Source: Triplophysa rosa
Lineage: Eukaryota; Chordata; Actinopteri; Cypriniformes; Nemacheilidae
Direction: 5' to 3'
Assembly (NCBI RefSeq): GCF_024868665.1
Contig: NC_079898.1
Coordinates: 4,908,096-4,972,095 of the forward strand
DNA: 64,000 nt
Position 1 is the first letter of the stretch. Every line of letters starts with the position of its first letter. The notes beneath the pieces were generated by a model. The model made no database searches, was not told the DNA's origin, and saw only the letters and a list, made by a program, of their open reading frames with translations. Shown here one piece after another: positions 1 through 12,700 of the stretch. Both the position numbers and the translations under genes were made by a program.

Positions 1-655
1 AAATATTTTTTCTTTTGCAACATATTGAAGACCTACTGAAGTGACTTCAATTGCGTAGCTTTGTTCGATGCATTGCTACCTGCAACTTAAACAAGAAGTT
101 AGGGCGGGACATACTGAGTTCTCCTGCCACTTTTAAAACAGCCAACAGTGTTTGGTTTACCTAACATAACAGCAATCTGAGAAGGTGAAATGCAAAATAA
201 TGTCATAAAACCACTTACAGTATATCTTCTAGTATCAAAGCTGTAATTTGTTCAAATATCTGTTCATATCACCTCGAAAAGGTTTGTAACAGTTATTGTA
301 TTTTCATTGTTGTATATTTTTATCATTCTCTAAATAAAATACAGTTGAAATACTATGTAGACTGATGTCAAGCAACAGACACTGCATATGTTTGCGTATG
401 TGGGTGAAAGTAAGACAGAGTGTAAAAGTGAAGGCACAAAAATAACACTGTATACAATCAATCCATCAGTTGAACAAGTGAGTCATTTGCATTCACGTGC
501 CGAATGATTCAAAATGAACCTCTGAATCTTATTCTTTTATATTGGCAAAGATAATGTAAAGTTTTCTCATCAACTCCCCAATAAAAACTACCTAATCAAA
601 AATAGACTCTCACTACTCATCTGAACTGTACTGCGGAAAACAGAAGTGTACATAC
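1..655. other. pcsk2 intron 10 (partial), no gene seen
   Basis: AT-rich intron sequence. I searched the minus strand for the expected next exon (GLTWRDMQHL region) and did not find it. No repeat structure recognised. Confidence 0.6.
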
Positions 656-756
656 TTGGCCTCCAATGCCAAAGCAAACACGCCAGCAGCCTCAGGTGCA
701 GCGGCAGACGTGCCCGAATGACGCAGTGTGCAGTTTCCATACAGATCCGTGGTGGC
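656..756 (-). CDS. pcsk2: pcsk2 coding exon 10 (catalytic Ser384)
   Basis: 101 bases, phase 0 to phase 2; acceptor CCTGTAG, donor GTATGT. Encodes [20 protein letters not shown] and then [13 protein letters not shown] plus two bases of the next codon (Asn expected). Ser384 in HSGTSAAAP is the nucleophile; NCT at 375 is a likely N-glycosylation site. The following exon is not found in 1-655, so the rest of the gene lies outside the window. Confidence 0.96.
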
Positions 757-3700
757 CTACAGGCAGACACAGAGAGACAAAGACAACTAAATCATAATTA
801 AACATTAGTGCCATTCAAATCCTCATTTAGAAGATTAAACTGAACTGTAGGTGCCTTTAGCAAATAGCAGGTGACTAGAGAGCATACAATAGTGTTTTGG
901 TTAATCCAATGAATAAAAACACGAGACAAGTAATTTAACTACACCTATGTGTAGTTGTGTGTTACATTTAGTAGCCAGAAATGAGTTTGGATGCAAATTT
1001 GAAATTCAAAATATCCAAATTAAATCAATTACTTTCGCATATTAACAGCTAGAATATGTGACCTGCTCCAACATTTGGGATTTTAAACTAGGAACACATA
1101 CAGTATACTGTAAATAGACAGCGGTCATCTGTCACTCTGACCCTGAACACTGTTCAGTCACTTCAAGTGTTTAATCTAATAATGGCAATTATCCAAAACA
1201 TTCAAAAACACATCTCATACAAACAAAAACATCTCAAATGAAACATTGATGTTTTATTTTGGTTTCAATAGTACAGATCAGCGCTCAATTCAGACTGAAG
1301 GGATAAAGTGATGATCGCTCTGACAGCATCCAGACTGACTGGGGCAATTCCCCTCCTGACAGGATCACGGCTGACAGACTAACAACCATCTTCATCTCAG
1401 ATCCTGTCTTTCAGCCTAAAGATATCTTCAGATTAAGTTCATAACTGAATGCATCCCTCCGATTCCATTTTCAAGTCATTGTTCGGGAACAAAATGGATG
1501 AAACAATTAACTTCATGTCACTTTATCACTGTCAAACTCTGTATTATTATGCTGTGGAATAAAGGATTGCCTTTCTAAAGGATGGTTTAGGGCACCTAAG
1601 ACTCTCACACTGAGAACAAATTGAGTCAAGCATTTAAACACAGGCTTTTACAATTTCCTGACAGCATCAGAGGCAACATCGCAAGATCGAAACCATTTGA
1701 TTTCACCGTACCATTATACAATTCACATTAATCATCAAACACAGTATTTGTAAAATTTGTAGCGACCCTTTTAAAACGCAATTTAAGAAATCATAAAAGT
1801 GAAACAGCACAACAACACCGGATGCATGCACACACATACTCACCACACCGGCTTCAGGGTTTCGTTTACGTCCGTTGCTGAAGGTGGAGGCTAGTGTGGA
1901 TGAGCAGCTTTCATCATAAAGTGCAGTGCGTCCATCATTGATGGCTGAATTAATAGAGATGGTCCACATGCTTGAGGCGTATCCATCACAGTTGCAGTCG
2001 TCATAGCTACCGCCATCTCCTGAGGCCCACACATAGATGCTGCCTTTCCCACCGCGGCCCTGTTGGACACGTAAAGCAGTGCAAGTAAGAACAGCTATCG
2101 CACAATAAGAAGCATTTACAAGATCTTTATGATGATGTTCTGTGAGAGATTTACTCGATTTATCGTACAAATTGCATTCACATAACAGCAAGTAATTTAC
2201 CAATTAGATGGACTTTGAAGACCTTTTAAAGACTACACGCTCTCCTCTGAGTGTCGATGATTCATACAGAGGCATTGTGTTTTCTTGTTTGAACATATAA
2301 TTTTCATACTTTTAGCTGCCAGAAGTGTTCTTTAGTCTTGTTTAGTATTCTATAGCGGCGGCGACCTGACGGGGAAATTCATACAGTGCAATTGTGGTGC
2401 AAAGAGGGTGCTTGATTATTGTTATTTTTACACTACATGGTCATTTACTATCCTTACACACCGTGAACAGATTATGGTCTTACATGGACCTAGAGCACCA
2501 GTCTCTTTGGAGTAAACAAATAAGAAAATAAGGTCTCATGCTCTCTTAAATTGGCACTCGTACATTCAATTGCTAAGAAACAAAGCAATGCAACACTGTA
2601 AAAAATGATTCATTGGTTTTTTTTGTTGGTTCAACTTAAAATGGTTGCCTAAAATTTTAAGTTAATTCCACTTTAGCATATTAGTTAACATAATGAATTT
2701 CTGGTTAAATTGACTGAGTTTAACACAAAATTTTAAGTCAACCACGTAACTTATTTTTTAAAGTTGAACCAACAATTTTTTTACAGTGAAGAAACAAAGC
2801 AGTGCAAAGGTGATGTGTGGCTACAGCCGTGTTACAATCTGAATTAAATGATGTGCCCCTGTACCCCCACCCCACAACTAATAATCTGGTATTACATTTA
2901 TGCATTTGGCAGACGCTTTTATCCAAAGCGGCTTACATTGCATTGATTTATACACTTTTTTTGTTTCCGACGATATGCAATCCTCTGGGATCAAACCCAT
3001 GACCTTGGCATTGCTAGTGCCATGCTCTAACCACTAAGCTACAGGAAAGCTATATGGTATCCACTAAACAAAATGCAGGTTTGGGTAAAATATGGAGAAA
3101 CCCAACCACTTTTGGACCTTTTCCTTTGCATTGTATGACGCTGCAGAAGGGGGGCACATCATTCTAACCCACCAAACCAATTAGTTTCATGTATAGTTTC
3201 ATGTATGCTTTCATTAGTTTTAACTTAAAGCCACAGTTTGTAAAATCCGCCACTAGAGGGCGCACATTCAGAACAACAACAATGGCGTAGCTTGATGATG
3301 CTATGAAGGAGCGTGGAATGATGGGATCTGTTGTCTTCAACTCCACCGCTGATGGCCATCAATCAGATGGGAAAGAGAAATCATGCTTATCATGTTTCTA
3401 CGTCAGTAAAGGGTAATGCGGATATGACGCCATTGACATGCGACTGCCAGGCCCCGTGTCACTGTTTGAAATAGCGATTTTCTCACGATTTACAAGTAGT
3501 TGGAAACATTTCAGATATTGTAAGTACCCGACTGAAAAAAATATAGAACACTGGCCTAGTGGTTTTTGGATATTTTACTGCTAAATTGTTACAAACTGTA
3601 CCTTTAACAGAAACACGTGATGAAGAACAGCTACTGTAAGCTCAACAGGACTGAACTGTATTTGGCGTATAATTAACATTCACTGGGCATCCTACAAATA

Positions 3701-6700
3701 CATAAATGAAGGATACGAGAAGTGTTTGCCATCTGCCCCTTGTGATGATTAAACAGCACTCAATATTACCCTCCGCGTCAGGCTTACTCCTCTCTGACTG
3801 AAACAATAAAGCCTAAGAGAAAGAGTTGGTCTTCAGCCATCATTGCCGTCCCTGTCCTCTCTGATTTTAATTGCAAAGAGCTGTTTAAAACATGCAGAGA
3901 TTACTTTGAGTGATGCTTCGCTTGACAAGTAGCGCTCGTGAATCCAGCTCAGCAAAGAAACACTCACCATGATTTATTCCCATTTGCCACGGCAATTTGG
4001 AATTGCAAATATCGTTCATATCGCTACAAAAACGGTTCGTCACATTTTATTCTATTATGCGTACATTTTTATTTTATATTTCGTCCACAGGCGCTTTTAT
4101 AACTCGCTTTTTCACTAGTTGGCTGCTGTTAAAGTTGATCTAAAGTGGCAAGGAGACCAGCAGGAATATGAACCTCATTTTTTATTTGACTGAACCAGCT
4201 GTTACAATTCTGTACTTCTCTATTTTTCTGCATTTGTTTCTTCACACAACAACAGGTGTTCCATCTTAATTAAAACAAGAGTATTCATGAGGGAACACAT
4301 TTTGCTGTGCTACACCTGTGGGAACATTCTAGGCGGCAAACATTCTTTCAGAAAGTAGAATGGGAATTTCGGTTTTCAGTATACTACCTTATTGACACCA
4401 TCCGCCATTGCCTGCAGGGTGAGCTCACGGGGGCCGTCTACAGTTTTGCCGTCATCGGTGGGACCCCAGCTGGCGCTGTAGATGTCAATGATCTGCGGCA
4501 TGTGGCTGATGGAAGAGGCCTCGATGATGTCCGTCATGAAGGGCTGGTCCAGCATACGAATACCTGGACCGAGACAGAATCGAGGTGCCCACTTTTATTT
4601 CCAGCTCAATCTATCATTTACTGTAGTAGCTGGCAGCAACTTTGCACTTATATTTTTTTATTCCAAACCTTCAAACCTGGGTTAGAATTAAATGACCTTC
4701 CTTCGTCTTCAGAACACAAAAGACGATATTTTGAAGATGTTTTGAAGATATTTCTCAAAATGTCTTCTTTGCGTTCCACAGAAGAAAGAGTCAAATACAG
4801 ATTTTAAATGACATTGAGGGGAATGAATGATGACAGTTAGGGTGAATTCAGGTTGACTGTGACACTTTTGGACATTAAGATGGATGTCAACAGGTGTCCC
4901 ATTCAACGTGAATTCACCCTATGATTTTTTTCAGTGGTGAATTATGTTTTTTTTTTAGTCTAGTTTGTTCTTTCTTGCTGAAATGTGGCATGGGTACAAG
5001 AGGTATACATCACGATATTAACATGTCACATGCTCTGCAGTGGTAGTGTAGAAGTATGGAAACGGGATCAGAAGATAATTGCTTTGGCACCACGTAAAGC
5101 AGTTTGGCAATCTAACGGACCAGGTTTCACCTTCCCATTTCTTCAATCTTTCTCCTGCCAGCCCTACTGAAAGTAATGTTCTACAGTATATAGGTTTGCC
5201 GGCTGTTCCCAGGTAAAGCTGGTTGACCAGCATAGTTTTTGGTAAATCTAGTTGATGATTAAAGTGTTAATCAATAAAGTATATTCAGCCTAATGGGATG
5301 ATATCAGCATTTATTTATGCAGACCAGCATTTCAATTACAACAAATGCTGGTGAACAGCCAATATTGAAAAAAATATTTTGTCTAATGTTTGTGTATTGT
5401 TTAAATACTGGAAGTGCTTCTGGACCACTATTGTTGCAACATGGTCCGTATGAGCTTTTGACTGACAATAAAGTAGGTTACCTTCTCAAAAACAAACATC
5501 CACTAGAACTGTAGCAGAAAGGCTAAAGATCAATGTGACACACAATATGTGTATGCTGTGTATATAGATCCTTTTCATCCTTTCGTGACGGACTAAAGGT
5601 AAACAAAAGCCATTCGCTTGGCCATTAGTTAGTCTCCTTTTCTTTTGTGGCCTTTTGAATAGAATAAAATCAATGTGTAGCAGAACATAAATTATGTTTT
5701 TATTGATGCTGATGTTTGTGCTGGGTGCTAGCTTCTGTGAATAAGGGAAAGGTGGGAGTTATCAATTCAGCTGTTATTTTATTAGGCTAGAAACAACGGG
5801 ATGTCACAAATGAACGCACGTCATTTATCACAGTTACCGAGCACAACCCCGACTAACGAAAAACAGCTCGAAATGTTCTGTGTATCAGAGACCTGATAGA
5901 TTTCTTCCACAGCGGTGGAGGTATATTGCGTCTGATGTGAGCTGCATGTTAAATGAGTAGAAGTAAGAAAGGACTTCGTGCTCTTGGTATTTTTGTTAAT
6001 AATTATAAGAATAATTACATAAGGGAGTCATAGTTAGGTCATCACATCAGACATGAGAACTGTACCTGCCACTTTAGAGTTGTAGGCCACACCCACTCCA
6101 CAGATGTTGTTGTTAGACACTGCAGACACTTCTCCAGCACATCTTGTTCCATGACTGAAAAATGAATTCAGAGATTTATGAAGTTATATTTTCAAAGCTG
6201 TAATGTTGCACAGATACTATATGTAGGGTTGGCTATCGTTTGAATTTTATCGATTTCGATTCCGATTCTTATCGGTTCCCAGTTTCGATTCAGTTGAAGT
6301 AAAACATTTAGATATTAACCTGTATGGTCATTTAGCCTACTTATTGACTGGTTTGCAAACCAGCACCGTATGTACACATAGCAACCATGTTTTGTCTGAC
6401 TTATTAAAATTTGTATTACCATCGTTTAACTTAAATTATAGTTTAACTTGAATTAGTTACTCTAATAAAAATATGGTAAATTTGTGATTCTTGTGCTTTA
6501 TCACAAGTTAACACATGCACATGTGTGAACATACGCACACAGGAATTGATGAGAGGAATTGAATTTATAATTTCAAGTATTCGATTCCGATTCCGAATTG
6601 GAATCGATTTTCGATTCCCAACCCTAACTATATGTAGCCTATATACCGAAGGCTATTTCTTAATGATCGGGTACCATGCTATGTCATGCATTCTGACTTC

Positions 6701-9700
6701 TTTACACTGTTAAACTTGCTGGCTTCTCATGCTTAACATGGTCAACTTGTTAAAATACGAGTTAGACATATGACGTAGTATTTCTGTACTTGATACACGT
6801 TTTTTTTTATTCTGGATCCTATTCCTTTTATTGCCATCCTCCCAGAAAAGCACGGCAAGGTGAAATAAAGAGCCCACCCACGAGCCAACCGACTAGCGAG
6901 ACCCACTTACCATCAAGGTTGTCTACGTTGCGTCAAGATGGGCTCCGCTGCACTGCAGCTCGTTACTCTTGCGATATTACAAGATCAGTTTGTTCACGTC
7001 ATGTCAGTGATGGATGTTATATAAACGGTGGATATATAACATTGGATTTGGAGATCGTTTGAAACTGATAGATGGTGCGGTCCCAGTGCTAAAAGATGCC
7101 GGACATGAACTGCACGCGGTAAGTCAAACTAAAGCCCTATTCGCACGGGATTAGTATTATCTGGGGACCTCGTGTGATTTAGATATGACCTCCCCACATC
7201 TGTATTTCATGTGGCGCATTCGCACGGGATAAATAAAGCCTGTGATTTTTGTCATGCCCTCGGTCTGATCAGGCAGATTTCTGTTATTTTCCTTGTGTGT
7301 CTGTTTGACAGTTCCCCATGTGCACGTCCCTGCCCCGCCCTCCTTGTTATCCCATTCATTACCTCATTGATGCTCACCGGTTTCGCGTTTAGTTCTCACC
7401 TGTTCCCTGTTTGATTAATCATTTCTCCCTCTATTTTAGCTTCTCGTGTTCTCTCGTCCTTTGTCAGATCGTTGTGTGTAATTGTGCCACGTTTCGGTTC
7501 TTGCTAATTCCTAGTCTAGTCTCAGTCTTGTCATAGCCTTGTCTTAGTCTTGTTCGACCCTAGCAATATTCTCACGCCAACGATCTTGTCTCAGACTCCA
7601 ACGCTATAGTCTCTTGTTTTCCTGCCTTCTCTCATCTGCTCCACCAGGGCTCACCTGCTGACGTTCACGGCAAGCAGCCTGCCCCAAAACAGCCAGAGGA
7701 CTTATTATTATATGCAGCCCGCAACCTCTCCCTACCTGGCACCCACCTCCTGCCTGCCGCTTCGTGGGATCATCGGCCCGGCCGTGTTGTCCTGCTCACC
7801 GGCTGCTTTTGCCCGCCTGCAGCACGGGGATCTCATCGGACGAACACGTCCCTAGGAATATCTGCTTACTGACTTTCTTACGTGTGTTCTCTGGCTAAAT
7901 AAAACTTGTTGTTTGTCCCCGCAGTTGAGTTCCTTCTTGTTCATGACAGATTTTACTCAAATTTACTGACTTATTTCCCGGATGCGATGGCGAGGCTTTG
8001 CGTATAATTTGTATAGCCTATAGTTGTATGGTGTTTAATGATATCCGTACCTGTCAGCATTTAAAACCTGTGATCGCGAACCGGACAGAAGACCGCGGGT
8101 CTCAAATGCTACGAGGGTTTCCATGATAAATAAACCAACGGGAAACTCCCGGTAACTTATGGATATGACCCAGCACCCGAAATAATACCAAAACGCTTCA
8201 AAACAGCCTCCATTATTTGCAAACGGTGGAAAAAAACTTTGAAAAATGATATATGATCCCCCAAATCACAGAGATGCCGATTCGCACAGGACTAATATTA
8301 TCACAGGACCTCTGTGTTCATCAAAATATGGTAGGTAATTTGTAATTTTCTTTACAAATTACAGACATGGCCGATTCGCACGGGATTAAGATCACAGACA
8401 ACCTCTGCAGTTATTACAAATGACTAGAGGTCCCCAGGTAATACTAATCCCGTGCGAATAGGGCTTAATTCATATGTCTGTGTTTTGTTGGCAATCTGCG
8501 TGTACGTGCATAATGTACAAAACATGAGATTAATGTGAGATGTGTTGCTTGCTCGTGCTGTAGTTCCATCCCACTCTCCCCAGTAGTCCCACCTCTGGCA
8601 GCTCGTGTTTTTTCTGGAAATAATCGTACAGCTGTATCTCTCTTTTATAAATTTGATCAAACTAAATACTCTTCGAAGATACAATGTATGCAATACTACT
8701 GTATAGGCACTCAAGATTAATATGAGATCGGCAGAAACTGCCTGTCATACGCGATCTTTAATATAGTATTACAAAAGAATAGTCAAAGACTATTCTGCTT
8801 GTGATAAATACCATTGGTGACATTTTACAACATGCTTAAGCAGACACAATGTGGGGAAATAAGTCATCAGTGTCCCAGTATATAGTGAGCCAGAGTCCTT
8901 ACCAGCACCCGAACCCATGTATACGATATACTAAAACAACCTATGGACCTATGGAGCTGATTGAGACACATGGTTATTATAACACATTGAAGGCTGGGGT
9001 CCTAGGTGGACTCACAATTACTCATAACATCGGGTACATTACTGACCTCACGCTACTCAAATAACACCCCACAACACAAGATACGCTGCTAAAATGGTCT
9101 GAAAAACAGGAAACGGCAGCATGAAGCACAGCAATGTGTCCCTCCTCCCTTCCTCTCAGACAGACAGTGCTTCTATTTATATGAGAGCGTCTGATAATGC
9201 TGCAAGTCTGCAGCACAGATGATATTACTGCTGCTCTCACCACACAACCCAGCCTGCTTCACAACCACACCAACAGAGAAAAGCCCTCATCTTCTCTCTT
9301 ATTACAGTGTGTGTGTTCTTGATGTGTATTCGGTACAGTGTGAAATCTTTAAGCAGTGTATTTGTGTCTTTAAGCAGTGCTGCACTGTAACAGTCGGCTT
9401 GCCAATCTTCACTGACCTTCCCTCCCATAGGGCACCTTCTGTCCTCCATACACATGCAAGACAAATGCAAGCGCAGCTATAAACACCTACTGTATATACA
9501 GTACCTAAGCCAAGAAAACAGCCACCCTGTTGTTTTTTATATATTTCAGTTTTTTATATTTTTTGGCCCATTTACTGTATACTGCTGCTGGCTTCTCACT
9601 TTATGTTTGAATAAGGATTAGTCAGGGATGTAGTGAAGTCAATAGCATTTGTGTACCAACATAATTCACGCAGGAGCTGGTGTATAATTCAAGCTTGTTA

Positions 9701-12700
9701 AACAGCAACTTCACTAAATGCCATGACTTTGGTATGGGACATCCAACTAGATAAATGTAACTCTTGTTTGATTTCGTATGAATTGGTACAATTGTTGGTA
9801 CAATTGTACAATTGGTACAATTAGAATTGGAATTACCTACGACCCTTGGTTTGATATATTACATGAACGATGAGCCACACTAGCTGCATCTCAACTCCTG
9901 GGGCATGATGCATTGTGGGTTTAATTCTCAGGGAACACACATACTGATAAAAGTACACTGTGAATGCACTGTAAGTCTCTGGATAAAAACCATTTGCCAA
10001 ATGCGTTAATGAAATGATGGGCATCATTTGGCTCTTAATCTTCACCTCTGGGTGTTTTCGGTCAGACCTCGAATGCTCTGATAAGAGCGTGTAAGGAAAG
10101 GCTGAGAGCGCTGTGGCATAACGGCTGTGTTAATGCAGCTGGGCTAAGAGCCCAGTGAGAGATGACTTAATGGGGCTACGTGTAAGGAAAATCAATACTG
10201 AGAGACAAGCAGTCCTTCATCCAAGCACTGCTAGGAAACATACTTTCTGCTCCATAAACCGCCTGCTTGCTAAGGGTGGATGTTAGGACCAAAATCTTAC
10301 ATCACTGTCATTTTGTAGTAATTTTATGTTACGTTAACAACGCGTATTAAAGTAGTTATTTCTGCATAATGAAGAAAACCATTTAAACACTCATTAACCA
10401 TGTGGTAGTGGCCATATGTTATGTTTTTAGTTGGAACTTGGTGGATGGACACCAAAACAGATTATTGAATGAACATAGTCCAAAAACATTGCTACATTAT
10501 TATATGAGACAGTAGGGTTAAATAAAGTGGAACGTTCTGTGACTAACCGATTTCTGTACACATGTGCAACAATTTGCTGTATTTTCCCATTGCTACATGT
10601 TTAATAATGAAATAATGAAAAGTAGTCTCTCCTAATAGATGTGCAAGTTCTAGCAAAATCTCCAACCGCTGAAAAACTTGTACCAAAGCATACGCTGTCA
10701 TATCATTCTTTCTGCAAACCATCTTAAAGAAACAAGGCCAAGCCAACTGAGGGTCCGAGTCCTCATTACCTGTTAAACCAGTCGTCTGTGTAGCGGGGGT
10801 AAGGGTACGGGTCATTGCTACTGAAGTCGAAGCTGGCTTCTGCGTTCTGGAAAGAAAACAAAAAATGTATCAGTCATCATGCTTTACACATGAATAAGAA
10901 CTAATTATGTCAAAATAATCAATGAGCTGCATTTCATTTTATTATTTAGAGCCCATCTCTGGAATTTCCATTGTGTGCATCCCTCTGTCTGTTCGCTCTC
11001 TTCACGCTGCATGAGGTCATGTATTTTGCCACAGCAGGAAGCAAGACATTGACACCTAAATTATGTGTGAACTTGCTTTTGGAAACAACTGGCAGAGAAA
11101 AGAAGTAAATAAAGACAGGTGTGTGCAGACCTAATCTTTTGTTGTAAGGTATCTGTTTGTCATGGTTTATAATGTAGGAAATTTTATGTTCTGTCTTGTT
11201 TGCTCCAGCCCATTGTTTCCTGTATGTGCTTCCCATCCCTGCACATGACATGTCTAAACCGGTATGAGCAATTTTATATCATGCTAACTAGGTCATAAAT
11301 ATTTTTTTTCTGGAAATTCAGTGGAAGGTTTGCTGTATGTATTAAAAACTGAGTGGTTGCAACTGTTTTTTGGGGGGGATTTTTTACAAACAAATATTTT
11401 ATTATACTTTTTTCCATAAAAAAGAATAAATAAATGAAAAATAACAAGGCTGGCATCAACACACATTTTGCAACACTTAAGTTAAAACAGAACATGTGCA
11501 CAACAGATGCAGAAGCAACAGTAAACATCAACAAATGACCCTTCTTCAGACAGAACCCTCCGGAGAAGCGCGGAAAATGTCCTGTTCGCTTTCTCGCTCT
11601 GGTCTAACAGCTTTTCACCCCACTGTCCCGGTCACCACACACTCTTTCATTATCTGGAGCATTCATTACCCGGAGAGGACAGAGCGTGGCCTTCGTTAAA
11701 TCAGAGCTGAAAACATTGTTCACTGGGAGACTCAATGGCTTTGGCTGATGAGAATGCAGTCTGCCATTTACCAGGATGAGTCAGTGGGAGACAAAGCGAA
11801 GCCTCTCATTCCTGGGACCTGACTTAATGACATGTTTGGAGGACGTAACCGGGAGATTGGAATAACATGGGGGAGGTTTTCATACTGGCCGTCTAGGGAT
11901 AGATCTTGGAAACTGGATCCAAGTCACACTGCTACATGCAAAATCTGCTGCTTGCCCAGTGGAGCCATCTATTAGTAATATAGATGTAATATAGACAAAA
12001 CAGAAGTGTTACTTATTGGACCGAAAACCGCCATACGTAACAACCAAGAATACTGCTTAAAGGCTTGTCCACACCGGGATGATAATCGCATGCATTTACC
12101 GTAGACGTTTAATGCCTCGTGACTAAACAAACAGCACCAATGTGAGTGTGCACACTGACGCGCAAAACTGAAGTTACAGTAAAACACGAATTCGTGGGGT
12201 TCAAGCACAAAACGGTCTTGCCAAGCACACATTGGCGAAGAGGAAGCAAGATGTATTCTTCTTCTGTTTGACAAGCGAGTGTCAGAAGCATAAAGTTGCG
12301 CAGCGCCAACTTGTGTACCAGGGTTTTTAGTCAGCGCCATCTATGTCAGGGAGTGAATTTGCTCGTTCAATCGGCTCATCACCAGTGAAAATCTTTTGGG
12401 TATGAACGCCGAAAATCGTCTTGAAAAATGTTGGCGTAAGCGCGTGCGATTTTCATCCCGGTGTGTACAAGTCTTAAAGGTCCGGTTGAACCGCAATCTC
12501 ATATTAATCTTGAGTACCTATAGAGTAGTATTGCATACTTCGTATCATCGAAGAGTATTTAGTTTGATCACATTTATATAAAAAGATAGATACAGCTTTA
12601 CGATTATTACAGAAACAGGAACAATTAGTAATGCGTGCCTCCATAATCCATCAAACAATCCTGGATCATTATTCATATTGTGGCATTCAAAAAACTCTTC

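Larger units (their letters stand above)
6664..8757 (-). mobile_element. TTAA-flanked element (outer layer of a three-element nest)
   Basis: Minus-oriented copy of the repeat seen complete at 58540-59255, bordered by TTAA at 6660-6663 and 8758-8761. Its interior matches that copy on both sides of the insertion at 7133-8465 (GATGCCGGACATGAAC on one side, CTGTGTTTTGTTGGCAAT on the other). No transposase frame. Confidence 0.75.
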
